DNA from: Eutrigla gurnardus
Taxonomy: Eukaryota; Chordata; Actinopteri; Perciformes; Triglidae
DNA length: 64,000 nt
Assembly: GCA_963514095.1 (NCBI GenBank)
Contig: OY741264.1
Span: forward strand, 14,580,366 to 14,644,365
Direction: 5' to 3'
The notes under the pieces are model-generated. The model saw nothing but the letters and a program-made list of their open reading frames with translations. It ran no database searches and had not been told where the DNA came from. Below, piece after piece: positions 1-12,561 of this stretch. The translations under genes and the position numbers were made by a program. The first letter of the stretch is position 1. Every line of letters begins with the position of its first letter.

Positions 1-250
1 CAAGTTGTCAAAGCATAATTGTGTAAACATATGTCCTCACAATAAGGTAATACATGCCCACATGGTCTATTTGTGTATTATATCAACAAAAAAAAGGGAT
101 TTCAAAGGTATCAGAATATCATTGTTTGTGTGTGTGACATTTTAAAATTGAAAATCATGTTCATAAACACTAAATATTTTTTTTATTTGTGCTAAAAGAG
201 AAATAGTATCACACAACTCTTCGCTTTCAACTGTTTATGGTTTACCCAAA

Positions 251-490
251 GACTGTATGTAAGAAGTTGACATAGTCATTGTGACGTCACCCATTGGTTT
301 GGAGACCACGATTTTGAAATTTCTGTTCGGTATCTTGACCGTAGCCATCTTGGATTTCGCTGTCACCATCTTGGACTACGGAGGTGTGATGGGCGGATTC
401 AACAAACATAAGCGGCAGAGCTGCATCCCTGAACAGCAACCTAATGGCATCTGGCTCCATCTAGATTCTGGTGTGGAGAAGCTGTTATAA
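251..490 (+). repeat. Dispersed teleost repeat, family A, copy 1
   Basis: The segment holds the words gtgacgtcacccattggttt and ccatcttgg, which recur with the same order and spacing near 36.7, 47.1 and 53.7 kb in this window. It starts with a gactgtat-type word, as copy 3 does, and ends with a tctggattctggtgtg-like word also shared with copy 3. A 69-codon frame crosses it, but the frame is not kept between copies, so I do not call a gene. No transposase is present and the superfamily is unknown. I recognise the family as common in fish genomes from memory only. Confidence 0.6.
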
Positions 491-809
491 ACTAAATTGT
501 TGTATCTTTCCATCTACCATGCAAGCCAAGACAATAGATCCTGATGTTTTTGCTGAGGAGTTGGTGCAGACCAAATCAGAGCTAAAAGGTCTTGCCACCT
601 AGTAGACTGCAAATGATGTCTGGCAGTGCTGTGACACAACCAATGTCTCCAATTAGTAACCAGCCTCGGTAAGAAAAATCATCATTATCAGATACAGAGG
701 TATCAGTTGGCCAAAGGAAACAATAAGCTTCATGTGGTTGTAATTTGAATGGAGATGTGAACTGTCTGGTTGTCTGTCATCTGCTGCTCCTTGGGTGTTC
801 CTGCAGATC

Positions 810-817
810 AGAGAGAA

Positions 818-863
<46 letters not shown>
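810..863 (+). repeat. (GA)n microsatellite
   Basis: About 50 bases of GA dinucleotides with a few AA and CA interruptions at the left end. It produces the artificial Arg/Glu frames on the plus strand and Ser/Leu frames on the minus strand. Confidence 0.95.
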
Positions 864-865
<2 letters not shown>

Positions 866-1851
866 GGGGAGCAAAGCAAAGTCCTGTCCAAGAAGAAGTA
901 TTATGGTCCAAGAAGTATTAGTTCTCTTTTTAATTTTAGCAAGACGAGGAAGTCGGAATTCAAATGAAAGAATCGGTTTCCATCCAGCTAATAGTAATCC
1001 ATAATCCCACCGACGTGTCTAAAGCACAATGTGGTCGCTGTGATTAACGTTAATGCCTCCCCTACTCAATTTATTGAAATGTTGGAATGAACACATTTGG
1101 TTTGGAACCAATGCGCTGGCTTGTGTTTAAAAATGTGGATGGGTGGGGGGGAAGGGGGGGTTTGGAGGGATGAGACGAAAGTGATGGAAACACTGAAAGT
1201 GAGAGAGGGGAAGAGAAAAGACAGAGGAAGTTAGAAGAGGACAGAGTGGGGAGGGTGGATACGTAGGACGCAGGGATGATTTCAGGGGGAAAAAGAGAGA
1301 ATGAAGATGATAAAAAAGGAGGCTGCAGTGTACATGCAGAGGAGATGAGATGGCTGAGAAGAAACAAAATAACTTCCCGGGTGCAAATTGGTCCACCCTG
1401 GTCTCATTTTAAGGCTAGCCTGATGATTTTAATTTCTTGAAATGGCACACTTTGCAGACAGACACAAAAAAAAGAGAATGAGAGCAAAAAAGAAAGTGGT
1501 ATTAGAATAATTAAACGCTGGAAGAGGGTCGCAGTTTCATTTTCAGCAACACTTCAAATGAATTCCTGTAATGATCCTGAAACCTTGAAAAGGCAAAATC
1601 CAATCAAACAATATCTACTGGGCTTCATTTTCTTTGCTGGGGGAATGACCCCTCTTTGTCAAAGGGCGAGTCATGGAGAATGTGGGTCGCCATAGACATA
1701 CAAATGAAGGGCAGACAATTTGGTCTAGTTAAAGCTATTATGCCTACAAGTGCGTGTGCAATAATGGCGAGGCGCGTGTGGCACGCACACGCCCGGGAAC
1801 ACAACTTGTGCGTGTCTGCAAGCTTGTGTGGGCAAGAAAAGAGGATGATTA

Positions 1852-1895
1852 TCTGTGTGTTTAAGTGTGTGTGTGTGTGTGTGCATGTGTGCGCG
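1852..1895 (+). repeat. (GT)n microsatellite, imperfect
   Basis: A pure GT core at 1,866-1,883 is flanked by tgtgtgttt and by a GC-alternating tail (gtgtgcgcgc). Alternating purine-pyrimidine DNA of this sort can adopt the Z form. Confidence 0.9.
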
Positions 1896-2799
1896 CAAGC
1901 GAGCGTGCTGCAGATTTAACACTTTGTGGCTGTGATATGACTCATTGTAAATGATGCCATGGAAGGTCAATTGTGGAGATCAAAATGGCTGTTGATGGAG
2001 GGGAAGGGAGAAAATGTGTCATGTTTTTCCCCCTCACTGCATGCCGCTGCCGAGGCATTTTGATTTAAAAGAATAAATGGATCTGCTCAGGGTTATTTCT
2101 CTCTGACTGGCGCCGTCCAAAATAACACCCCTGGCACATATTTCTTGGAGGAGCCTCATGCCTTGCACCCATTGTTTTTACTCCCTCCCCTACCTTTGAC
2201 CATTGGGGAGGTAATCAGGCATGAGTGCCGTGGATTACGGCACGAGTGGATGAGCAGCTGCAATGCTCCAATGACCTTTTGTCACTCATTACTGGACCTC
2301 CAAAAAAGAAGGGAAAAAAGAAGAAAAGAGAGGGAGAGAGAAAAAAAAAACGTAAAGTAAAAATGCAAAAGACGAGGCCTCCTCCGAAATCTCTCGGGAA
2401 TTCAGTTCAGTGACCGTGATGTGTTATTGTCTGCCTTGCCTTACCCAGAGCAGATGTTAAATGGACTGATTGACAGACACTCATAATCTGGTCTGTGGGA
2501 AAAGATGAAGAGCGGAAAAAAGAGGGGATAGTGGTGGAGGAGGAGAAGGATAAGATGGCTAAAGACGGGTAAAAATTAGAGGAGGTGTTTGCAGAGGTGG
2601 AAGGAAGGGGAAGGAGGGTGATGTACAGGAATTGTTAAGCCAAGTTAGAAGAAAAACAGAAGAGGAGAGAGCGAAGGAGGAGACAGAGGGAGGGTGGGGA
2701 AGGTATTTATGCATGGTAATTGCGTCACCACCGGAGGGGGCAGTCTCATACGTTTGACCTTCGGGTCCTGCAGGTGTTTATCCCCCCACCACGCACCCT

Positions 2800-3620
2800 C
2801 ACACACACACACACACACACACATTACATGTGTCTGCTCCCCCCACCATAGAGGAACATTGCAAACATTACAGGCATTTGGCAAGACTCTCATGCCTGTT
2901 ATAAAGAGCAGCAGCAAGGCCAGCTCTGGCACATCTATGCACATTAAAGCGCACACACACACACACACAAACACACTCTGGGACTTGTGCCAATCTAACA
3001 TAAAAAAACAGTACTTAAAAATAGGGTGGTGCTCTTTCTCTGATATCATCCATGCAGATGCGCCGAAACCTTCAACCTCAATGAGAAAAGCAATTCAGAT
3101 GTGAATATTGAGTGATTGAATGCTTGCCAGTAAAGAGGAGACCACCGCCACCACTGCCCCCCCCAACCCACACCCCCACCCCCAACCCCCCAATGAAATG
3201 GTTTCTCCCATAATTAATGCAGTGCACCTGTGATGCTCGATAAAGAGGGCTGCACTGTGCACAGGTGTGGAACATTAGTTCTGGGGGTGTTCCTTGAAAA
3301 CGACAAGCTTCTGCCTCTCTCCCCTGTAATAACTATGACACACACATGCAACGGTGGGGGTGCACACACACACACACACGGAAAGTGTGCTGATGCTGTG
3401 AGAAAAGTCAGAATATGTAAAAGAACTGGATGACCAAGAATCAATCCTGTCATTCACAGCAGTGCACACATCAAAGCTCAGGTAACCAACTCTGAATGTG
3501 TGTGTCCTTGTATACTGCCTGCGTCTGCCCGGTACGGTGAGTGTGAGTGCGTGACAGAGGCCATATGTGTGTGTTTGTGTGATCGAGCCCACGTGGAAAG
3601 TGGGACAAAAGTGCATTGAA
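2800..3620 (+). repeat. Cluster of short CA/GT and C-rich tracts
   Basis: CA runs lie at 2,800-2,822, 2,952-2,969 and 3,365-3,380. A C-rich run of CCCC and CCCA blocks occupies about 3,151-3,192, and GT runs follow near 3,497 and 3,565. The antisense and sense frames of up to 136 codons here are products of these tracts and are not genes. Confidence 0.85.
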
Positions 3621-4739
3621 ATTTTGGCGAGCTGTTAAAGCCTCTATACTTTCATCATGCTGTAACATTTAAGTAGGTAGTGGTTATGGGCCATCATCGT
3701 TTAAATGGTAAGTTCATAGAGGATGGGGGGAAGGGGGGGATCCAAATCTTGGCTCAAAAAGAGAACAAGATGGACTGATAGAGATGACAAGCGATACTCA
3801 ACTTTAGAGATTAGCCTTTGAGATAAGCAATAGACATATTAAAAAGATGCTGAGAGAGAAAGAGAGCATCAGCAATACAAGATTTACTAATAAGTAATGT
3901 GCTTTTCTTGCTAATGTCTATTTTGATGCTTTTAGCTGAACCCAGTCTCTAACTAGGTCATCAAGTAGCCTACCAAACACAGTCCTAGATAATCCTTTAG
4001 AATTAAGTGTGTCTGCATGTTCATGTTGAATATTCAATAAAGAGTAAATATAGCTTCAATACACTGTGCTGGTGCTGTTCAAAACTGTAAGTAATAACAG
4101 GCGAATGGTTTTTAATTATTGCTTTACATCGTAGCGAAAGAGCATTCATGAATCACAATTTGTACGCAGATGTCTTCAAAATGAGACTGTGCACCCAGAA
4201 ACTAGAACTAGAACTAACATGCTACTTCTCTTAAAGAAAAGTTGAATACATTTCAGTGCCTATGATCGATGCTTTGATGAGTGGCTCTCTGTTTTGTGGA
4301 AGTTTTGCATCCACGCTGTACTGCGAGCCCGTGCACTATTACAGTCGTAGACAGGTGGCGGTAACACGCAGAGGAAAGTAGTGCCAGCAAAACTGCAGTA
4401 AAGAAGAAGACGAGCCCATGGATGTAAATGCTTTGCAAATGTTTTATTGGGAAGGAAATGCATTCAACACATGTGTTAGGCCTTGATCGTACACACAATG
4501 CTGCATGTTGGTGTGAAACCATTATTGGAAACAGAACTCCGGCAGAACTTCCACACGGCTTGTTTGGTGCGACTGACTTGGGAAATTTGCTACATTAAGG
4601 GACATGTCATTTGCTGTTATTTTGTTACTGCCATGTGTGTCCAGAGCAAAAGTCTTGTTGTTAGAGATTATGCATATTTACTTTATATTCAAATGTTATC
4701 TCTAGGAAGATGTATAAATGGCATGCCACGTCTTGTTCG
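3621..4739. other. Non-coding stretch, possible old transposon remnant
   Basis: No gene is visible. The stretch at about 4,320-4,430 has a gcggtaacacgc word followed by gaagaagac, an arrangement I associate with short non-autonomous fish elements. No terminal repeats or target duplication could be found, so it stays unclassified. Confidence 0.4.
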
Positions 4740-5106
4740 ATTATACGTGGTTAACGTAAATAAACGGTTTTGGACATTTGTTATGTCAATTAATTTCCAC
4801 ATATAAACTAAGTTGTCAATGTAAATAAGTCAAAATAAACTTATTTTTTATGTAAATGAATGTCGATATGTAAGTTTAGCAGACAACATAAATATGTCCA
4901 AATAAGTATGTTTGTTACGTGAATTAATTTATGTAGTCAATATAAATAAGTAAAAGTAAACAGTTATGTATGCAAATGATATAGTCACTGTAAATAAGAC
5001 TATTCGTTATGGACATTTTAAATGTTGAATACGTAACGTGAGTAATCAACATAAATAAGTATGTTGATTATGTTACGTATGGAAGTTGTCAATGTAAATA
5101 AGTCAG
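4740..5106 (+). repeat. Degenerate AT-rich tandem array
   Basis: The word gtcaatgtaaataagt and close variants (gtcaatataaataagt, gtcactgtaaataaga, caacataaataagt) recur six or so times, separated by gttacgt- and tatgtttg-like words. Spacing is irregular, roughly 30-75 bases, so this looks like an old diverged tandem array. It is bounded by gtgtgaaacc-type sequence near 4,511 and ggattcacaccgg near 5,118, which may be remnants of the host element's ends. Confidence 0.55.
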
Positions 5107-6899
5107 TGGTTGAATTTTGGATTCACACCGGACACAAACTGCGGTCTCCTTGGTGACAGTGTTTGTATGTTTGCCCTGTCCTCCTCATCAAGCAGATGTT
5201 TTCCTGCTTTATTACAGAATCACCTGACTTCCACAGAACTTCCTCTTAGCGTCCAGTACTGCTGCAGCGTGTGTGGTGACGACATGCAAAATGGCTGCAT
5301 ATTATTCATGCTGTATTTTTAACACATGACCAAAACATTTAATTTAAATAATAAATACAATAATTTGTTGTGGCGCTTTATTGGATATATACAGTATATA
5401 TATTCTCTAATTGCACTATAGTTTACAGGGTGTTTTGGGATTGTGTATGCAAAAAAGCTGCACAGCCGTCTTAGCACTACACAACAGAGACACTGTCTCC
5501 AGTCTCGAAATGACGACTGAAAAGCTGCAACCACGAATGTGACAAACATGCTTTTTCCTGTTGCACACAAATATCAGGAGTATTAAAGTGACACTGTTTA
5601 GGATAGGAGCCCACAATAACAACCTCAGCAACAACCCATAACGTAAAGCCCTTTTGAAATGGATGTCTTCACAGATAGGTCACTTATGCTAAGAATGGGT
5701 GCGGGTGCAGCTGGTTTCTCATATACCTGGAACTTAATCGATCCATTAATCGCTGGGATTGGTGACAGAGTGGAGACACCTGCTCTCCCACCTGGGTTTC
5801 CCTCAGATGGGAACGTCTACCAATCTCAAATCCAAAAGGCTGTGTGTTATGATGTCTGAAGGGCTTTCTTTCAGGATGATCCCTGGTTGATAAAAATTAG
5901 AACTATCCAAACCACCATGAATAATTAAGTAGGTTCATTCATGCTAAAGCAGGGGAGAGATATGCAGAAAATAATTCAACCTACAGGAAATACCAAACAA
6001 TCAAGTAGCAAAATATATAAAAAGTTAGAGTGTAAAAATCTAAATATATTTTCAAAATGCATTTTTTTATTTCATGTACACTGAGGAACTTTAAATGCCA
6101 GCAATCATTTTTGGAGCAGGTGTCACATTTGTCAAAGAGAAATATGTAATTTGCTTATAAAACACTTCCTTTGTGTTTTCATAGCAGCAAATGAGTTTGG
6201 TGCCTCAGAGCTAGATCATTAATTCTAGACTTGACTTGAATCTGGATAAGTGCAGTCTCTGACCTTGGGCTGTGACAGTCCTGTGGTGACCTTTTTCCCT
6301 CTCTGTGAGAACAAGGGCCCACACACAGCATTCCCACATCGTCATGCAGAAACATCATTGTCCTGTCCTCGCTTTTTAGTTCATAAGAAGAATGAGTGCA
6401 TTGTTGCATTCACGTCACATGGAAATAACTTTTGGAACAGCCTGACAGTTAAAAGTTATCGATTTGCACTGCGAGTACACTGAAGCTGGTGCCAGTGTGC
6501 CAAGTTTCCTGTGTTTATTACAGTACTAATACTTCAATAATGTGTGCAATAGCATTTGGCACGCTTGAGACATTATGCCTCATGGCTGATTGTTACAGTC
6601 GGTGTATCACATGTTGAGGTATGAAGTACATAAAGTTATAAGTACTATAAGTCCTAAGTACTAGTATGTATACCTAAAAGGCATGCATTTGTATACAACC
6701 CACATTATCTTGAGGCAGGACCTAAAAACCTAAAGACAAGTTGCTTTTGTTACACAATTTACATAATTGACTAACGGCATGTACTGTACATAATTTGCAT
6801 GAAAACAACAATTATTAGAACCCAAACCACAATAGTTTCCCAATAACCAAGTTGTTTGTTCCCTAATGTAACAACTCACAAATCGCTGAACCTAAATGC
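5107..6899. other. Non-coding stretch, nothing recognised
   Basis: Single-copy-looking AT-rich sequence. Frames of 65 to 83 codons on both strands have no family signature, and I see no adjacent splice pairs. Confidence 0.5.
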
Positions 6900-7262
6900 A
6901 TGAATTCAAAAGCAGCAGAATGTCCAAAATTCTTTTAATCATTAAAAAAAACACAGGAATCACAAACCAGACAAGTAGACAAAACCTCTAAACTGGTCAA
7001 CAAACAAGGTGCCAGGCAGGCCGAACTAAATAGGAAAAGGAAGGCTAGATAGCTAGGCAGGGACACTAGTCAATCTGGCAGAGGGTTAGGGCATCTGTGC
7101 TGGTAGAAGAAAGGGTGGCTGATGAGGGTCAAGAGGACCAGGTATGGAAATGGGCGGGCGAGCATGAGTAAGGGGAATAAGCTGATTGCAGGCAGATGAG
7201 GGTAACAGGATCTGTAATGACAGGAGAGTTAGTGATCAGGCAGGAGAACCCAGGAGGGGAAA
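6900..7262. repeat. Dispersed repeat, unclassified
   Basis: A purine-rich block with repeated ggcag, aggaaaag, gggcgggcg and acaggag words, beginning after an ttcttttaatcatt stretch. From memory it resembles a widespread teleost repeat with GACAGG- and CAGGCAG-rich interior. Ends and target duplications are not resolved. A self-comparison against the whole genome would settle it. Confidence 0.35.
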
Positions 7263-8939
7263 AAAAACATGAAATAATGTAAAATTAAAGGTTCACTTGT
7301 GAACCAGGTTCTGGTCTGCAGTGGCTTGTGCCGGGGATTCCTGGGAAAATGCAGGAAAACTAACACAGCCTCTTCTAAGGTATATAAACCTGTGTATGAG
7401 GATACATTACATTGAGTGACCCAGTTGACTAGAACATATAGATTAGGACTGTGACGTGAACGCAGAGCAAGAGGTCTAAAACCAGCAAATGACCAACAAT
7501 CAGAGAGTTATCACTTAGAAGCTCAGGAACCGATGATTCTGAGGAAAAGAACGTTGAATTGGGGAACCAGGTCTGCAGTACTTCAGTCCAGTCTCAAGAC
7601 CACTTCTCTGAAGTCTTGCACTTGTCTTGGTCATGTGCCTTTTTGCACTCGGAATTGTATCGGTCTCGGCTATTGAGAAGTTGTTGTACAGAATATTGCC
7701 TGATTCTAGCAGTGTAGTGTTTCCTCTGCATCCCCGAATGCAATTTGCATCCCTGCAGCAAAAAATGCCCAAAAGTAGTTACTGGATGTAACTTCAGCTC
7801 TATGAGTGGAGAAATGCGAGGAGAGGAAGAGGGAGTGGGACTGCGTTTGGATGAGGCACGTGACAAGATTATTAGTGACGATACAGACATTTCATACACC
7901 AGATGTTAGCTAGCAAGCTATATAACCTGCTGATGTGTATTCAACCCACGCCGGACCAGTTCATATTAGTCAGCTGTCACTCTGTTCATCACTGGTAGTA
8001 GAGACTCAATTCAGTCTGCAGTGCAGTTACTTCGCTGACATACTTGAGATTTGGACAGTAACATCTGGCTTCATGAGCAAAGACCATTTTTGTATCACGT
8101 CTGACCCTTCTTTCAGCAGTCTCTCTCTCCCTCTCTCTCTCTCTTCAATGTTGTCGTGTGCGATAGCGTCCGCATCAAAAGGAATAATACATGTAATAAT
8201 GTAGCGATATAGAACAAAGCAAATCTTCTCTTCCAACACAGACATGTACTACACATTTTGCCTGTATCCAAGGAAGAAGGGAGAAACCACTTTAGTGTAA
8301 ACGTTGTTTGTTTTGTTGATTTTTTAATTGGTTATCAATTGATAATTGCTTTTTTTTCCCTGCATCCATGCTATTTGCGTAGCTAATAATCTCAATAAAT
8401 CAATTGAAAAAGAAAATTGAATGAAAAAGAAAATGTCCCTGCTTGTGGATACACTGCAGTGTTCCAAGGGCAGAATGTCGGTAGAATACCGGATCAAATT
8501 CAAGGTTCAGTGTAACTTCACATGACTTTTACACTAGTCAATTCATTTACATGAATTTGATTGATTGACTTGATGTTCGAGGATCAATATTGGTTACAGA
8601 TTATTTCAGTCTATCCTAATTCCTTAATCACTATATTAGCACTAGAAATACACTATTGCATAATATTATGGTCTTGAACAGGACCAGATTTACTCTGGAT
8701 ATGGCTGATTGATTTTGGACTTGGACTCAGACTCGACTGGACCTGGTTTTCCGACTTATCTTGAACTTGATTAAGTTGGTCTTACCTACAGCCCTGGTGG
8801 ATTGTTTTTTTAAATAATTATTGCTATGTTAACGATTGCATAATATGGCAACACATGAAATTGTTACTTGCAGCTAATGTAAATTAAAATAATCACTTTG
8901 TGATTTAGTTCAGCAAATGCTGCATAAACAGTTTTTTTG
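7263..8939. other. Non-coding stretch, nothing recognised
   Basis: The antisense frames of 85 and 101 codons around 7,515-7,899 overlap in different frames and match no family I know. A CT-rich patch lies at 8,122-8,144. No gene is supported. Confidence 0.5.
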
Positions 8940-9250
8940 GCCTTGCAGGGGCAGGAAAACAAGCTGGAAACAACATTGACATATTATCACCTCATAAAGT
9001 TAATAGCAAGTCATTGCCTATTTATACGGGAGATGACGTTAGCGTTGCTTTGGAGGGTTTTTGGCCACCTGGCAAGTAAGTCCATTACTCATTATCTTTT
9101 TGGTCTCTAATCACTCCTGAGGAAAGTATCTGACTCTTAGCAGCTAGTTGCTGCACTGTGTTCACCAACTAGTTGCTAACTTTGTGTTTCTGCTATCTGG
9201 TATAGGGTAGGTAATGCACACTGGGTTCATCAGAGCTGAATGGTGCTAAA
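8940..9250. repeat. Old dispersed repeat, probable
   Basis: Words such as tttggccacctggcaa, cactgtgttcaccaactagttgctaac and ttcatcagagctgaatggtgctaaaa match, from memory, a common teleost dispersed repeat of unknown class. Boundaries are approximate. Confidence 0.35.
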
Positions 9251-9654
9251 ATGCCTTATACTGTCAGATGCTAATTCTCTATGGATTAGAGATGAGCGAA
9301 CCATTTCACATTACTTTAATAACAAGATAATCCATTGTTAACAAAGATATTGGTTATTGCAGTTTTGAAGTTATACATTCCACTATACTATCTCTACTAT
9401 CTATTTATCATAACAGCAAGTCTTCTAATAGAGAGGAAAAATAATTAAAACAAACACATTTGATTTACATTGGATTCTATGGAGGGCTATGTTTTTACCA
9501 CAATATTTGTGTGCAAAATCTTACTCAAATATGACAGCTACGTTGATGTGGATGGGTTTTTTAGCATGTTTTTGTATTTGGGCAGAGCAAGTGACATTAA
9601 AAAAAAGGTTAATTGCAGAAGATGTTTCTGCCTTTATTGAAAGGAACATCTTAT

Positions 9655-9835
9655 ACAAAGTGTATAAGGAGTGTGGAGGTCCACAAAGGGGTGGTGGAGG
9701 AATCAAACACAGGACTTCCAAAAATCAGTGTTCACTTATTTTGATTTAAATCTATAACTTAAATAACACAACCAATGTTGCCTAAACCTAACCAAATAGT
9801 TTTTCTTTTGCATTTTTGTTTTATTTCAATTTACA
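9655..9835. repeat. Dispersed repeat, family E fragment
   Basis: Carries the core word tgttgcctaaacctaacc, also seen in variant form near 10,200 and 54,670, and in reverse complement near 57,750. A gtggtggaggaatcaaa word lies at the left. This is a fragment of a short interspersed family without coding capacity. Confidence 0.5.
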
Positions 9836-9952
9836 ATATTAAATGTAAACGATTTGTTAAACACTGTAAGGTCATTTTGTAGGAGTCTGGGTTGGTATGC
9901 TAGAGATATGAAAAGTTGAAGTTCACATGTTGCAGCAAAGGTGGCATCTTGA

Positions 9953-10262
9953 TTTATGTGAGTCCGATGTGGTACGTTCACCCAGGAGACCGCTGTTCAT
10001 GTCCCACATGAAACCCAAACTAAATTTTAAGTTTTCTCTTGTTACATGACATTGAAATGCTTGTTAGTTAAGTTGCAAAAGAAAGCCCAGTAAAGGCAGT
10101 TGTTCTACACTAGGTATGTTGTAATGGCTCTTACATTATGTTGTTGATTTATGTTGTTACATTGTTATTTTAACAAAAACCTGGATGTTTTTTAATCTTA
10201 ACCAAGTAGTTTTGTTGCCCAAACCATACCAATATTTTGCAACGTTTCTCAACCTTTACCAT
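9953..10262 (+). repeat. Dispersed repeat, family E, longest copy
   Basis: Starts at a gttcacccaggagaccg word shared with the copy near 41.2 kb, and ends with accaagtagttttgttgccc, shared with the other family E pieces. The interior is AT-rich with gttgtaatgg and gttacattgtt words. No inverted ends or coding frame are visible. The Tc1-like element begins about 50 bases downstream. Confidence 0.5.
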
Positions 10263-10312
10263 GCAGCATTGGGTATTTACAAGCTTGAGGCTGATGAAAC
10301 AATGAAACATAA

Positions 10313-11333
10313 ACTATATTGCCAAAAGTATTCGTTCACCTGCCTTGACTCGCATATGACGTTGAGTGGCATCCGATTCTTAATCCATAGCTATAACTAG
10401 CTATAACAGCTTCAACTCTTCTGGGAAGACTTTCCACAAGGTTTAGGAGTGTGTTTATGGGACTTTTTGACCATTCTTCCAGAAGTGTATTTGTGAGGTC
10501 ACACACTGATGTTGGACGGGAAGGCCTGGCTCTCAGTCTCCACTCTAATTCATCCCAAAGGTGTTCTATCGAGTTGAGGTCAGGACGGCAGGCCAGTCAA
10601 GTTCATCCACACCAAACTCTCTCATCCATGTCTTTATGGGCCTTGCTTTGTGCACTGGTGCACAGTCATGTTGGAACAGGAAGGGGCTATCCCCAAACTG
10701 TTCCACAAAGTTGGGAGCGTGGAGTAGTCCAACATCTCTTGGTATGCTGAAGCATTCAGGGTTCCTTTCACTGGAACTAAGGGGCCAAGCCCAGCTCCTG
10801 AAAAACATCCCCACACCACAATCCCCCCTCCACCAAACGTCTCGTACCGTTCTCTTGGCAACCGGCAAACCCAGACTCGTCCATCAGATTGCCGATGGAG
10901 AAGCGTGATTCGTCGCTCCATAGAGTTTGGAGGTCTGCAGTGATTGACTCTGCAGAAAGTTGGTGACCTCTGCGCATTACGTGCCTCAGCATCCGCTGAC
11001 CCCTCTGTCATTTTACATGGCCTACCACTTCTTGGCTGAGTTGCTATTGTTCCCAATCGCTTCCACTTTGTTAAATCCCACTGACAGTTGACTGAGGAAT
11101 ATTTAGGAGCGAGGACATTTCCCTACTGGACTTGTTGCACAGGTGGCATCCTATCACAGTACCACGCTGGAATTCACTGAGCTCCTGAGAGCGACCCATT
11201 CTTTCACAAATGTTTGTCTAAACAGTCTGCATGCCTAGGTGCTTGTTTTTATACACCTGTGACCATGGAAGTGATTGGAACACCTGATTTAAATTATGTA
11301 GATGGTTGAGTGAATACTTTTGGCAATATAGTG
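10313..11333 (-). mobile_element. Tc1/mariner-family DNA transposon, decayed
   Basis: The left end reads actatattgccaaaagtatt and the right end is its inverted match, aatacttttggcaatatagt, followed by TA, the target dinucleotide of this superfamily. The right TA (11,334-11,335) is clear; the left flank is mutated. About 1.02 kb remains, whereas intact relatives as I remember them are about 1.6 kb, so internal parts are missing. The transposase runs on the minus strand and is broken by frameshifts and a stop. It lies next to family E repeats in a repeat-dense block. Confidence 0.92.
10400..11203 (-). pseudogene. Tc1-like transposase pseudogene
   Basis: Read from 11,203 down, the frame begins MGRSQELSEFQRG, typical of the helix-turn-helix start of this transposase group, and stops soon after (TVSGI, then a stop). 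It resumes in another frame as GTIATQPRSGRPCKM (the GRPR-like linker). The catalytic domain follows in pieces: LWSDESRF with the first Asp, GGGGIVVWGCFSGAGLG, and FQHDCAPVHKA with the second Asp. The third acidic region (IEHLWDEL) sits in yet another frame near 10,560. Between ESITADLQT and LWSDES there is a direct joint where relatives carry extra residues, so an internal deletion is likely. At least three frame breaks make it non-functional. It would have cut and pasted DNA at TA sites as a DDE-type enzyme in the nucleus. Confidence 0.9.
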
Positions 11334-12561
11334 TATTTTTGGTTCAGATATTTGCAATGCTTTGTACAGTACAGTTTTTTTTGCAAATAGTTGGGATTGA
11401 GTGTGTCTCTTTTATTTGTGTTTTTCAATCTAAAATGCATACAGCAATAATTGTTTGCTTGAGGGACAGAATGTTATATTTCATCACAACCATCTGGTCA
11501 ATGCTGACTAAAAACTTACCATCATGTGACCTTCTCCAACTGGATGCCAGACAGAAGATTCGCTCATCCACTCGTGGCCTTTCTATCGCACTTCTTTTAA
11601 ATTATGTAATATTTTTCTTCAATTGAAATGAAAATTAATGTTTGTTTTTCTTCATACAATATTATATTTACAATATTTAAGACTGGCATTTGAAACGGCA
11701 CATGTTTTGGCACGTGCCAGTCTGTCTTTGATGTTTCCCGCAATCCTTGATGGCAAACAAAAAAAAACAACAAACTTGAACCTGCATCTCAGTTTTCTCA
11801 AGCTGTCTGCTACATTTAAAATGCTAATATAAGACTAAACTGATTAATAATTAAACAATTACGGTCATGAATCAATAACTTCTGCACATATTTTTCATTA
11901 GTAAATTGCACAGAGTAAACAAAGAAGCAGTATTACCAATTCAAATGCGGATGGGGGGTGGTGGCGGTGGGTGTGGGGGTGGGGGGGACATTCTAATCGT
12001 CCTAACTTTGATGAAAAATAAACATTCGAGACAGTCACTCAAACAGTAAGGCCTCTGGTACAATTTTCCCAAGTAGATCATGTTGTTGCTTTAGATACAG
12101 TTAGTTGGTTGATTATTCAAGTAAACACGGTTGGAACATTTTTAATGAAGTACTCCAAAAGGGGGAAATTCCTGATAAGTCTGCTGAGTGTAGTCAATGT
12201 ACAGAACATTTGGACAGATTTGATGCCCATCTGAGCGTCTTTAAAGTTGAACTGATTTCCGCAGCAATCTGTCTCTAGTTTGAGGAAGTGGGATATTGAG
12301 TACAAAGGAGAGACTTCCACAACGGGCACGGGCACAACTGTCAACGTGTTTCTGATTAGTGCGACGACTGCTTGATCGAATTTTTGTCAGAGGCTGCATT
12401 CACTGTGTGAATCGCATATATTTATATATATTCATTTTTTTTTCTCTCTCTCTTCCTGCGCCACAAAACCACCATGCTCCTGACGGTTTTATCCATCGAT
12501 GTCAAAGTGACACATCCATGGATCATTCTTGTTTGTGGCTCATCCTGCATGTGCAACTTAC
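11334..12561. other. Non-coding stretch, nothing recognised
   Basis: AT-rich single-copy-looking DNA with a G-rich patch at 11,950-11,990 (gggtgg and gggggt words). The frame at 11,306-11,626 starts inside the Tc1 end and has no family signature. Confidence 0.5.

Larger units (their letters stand above)
491..2640. other. Non-coding stretch without a supported gene
   Basis: Apart from the GA tract at 810-863 and the GT tract at 1,852-1,895, this holds purine-rich segments (1,140-1,330 and 2,300-2,360) and single-copy-looking sequence. The long antisense frames at 1,071-1,396 simply translate the purine-rich strand into Ser/Leu/Pro-rich peptides. I see no splice-flanked exon, promoter or RNA gene. 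Confidence 0.6.

Noticed and set aside
2645..3104. Overlapping 134- and 136-codon frames on opposite strands
   Set aside because: Both run through CA and C-rich tracts that are open in several frames; composition is His/Thr or Cys/Val repeats, with no domain.
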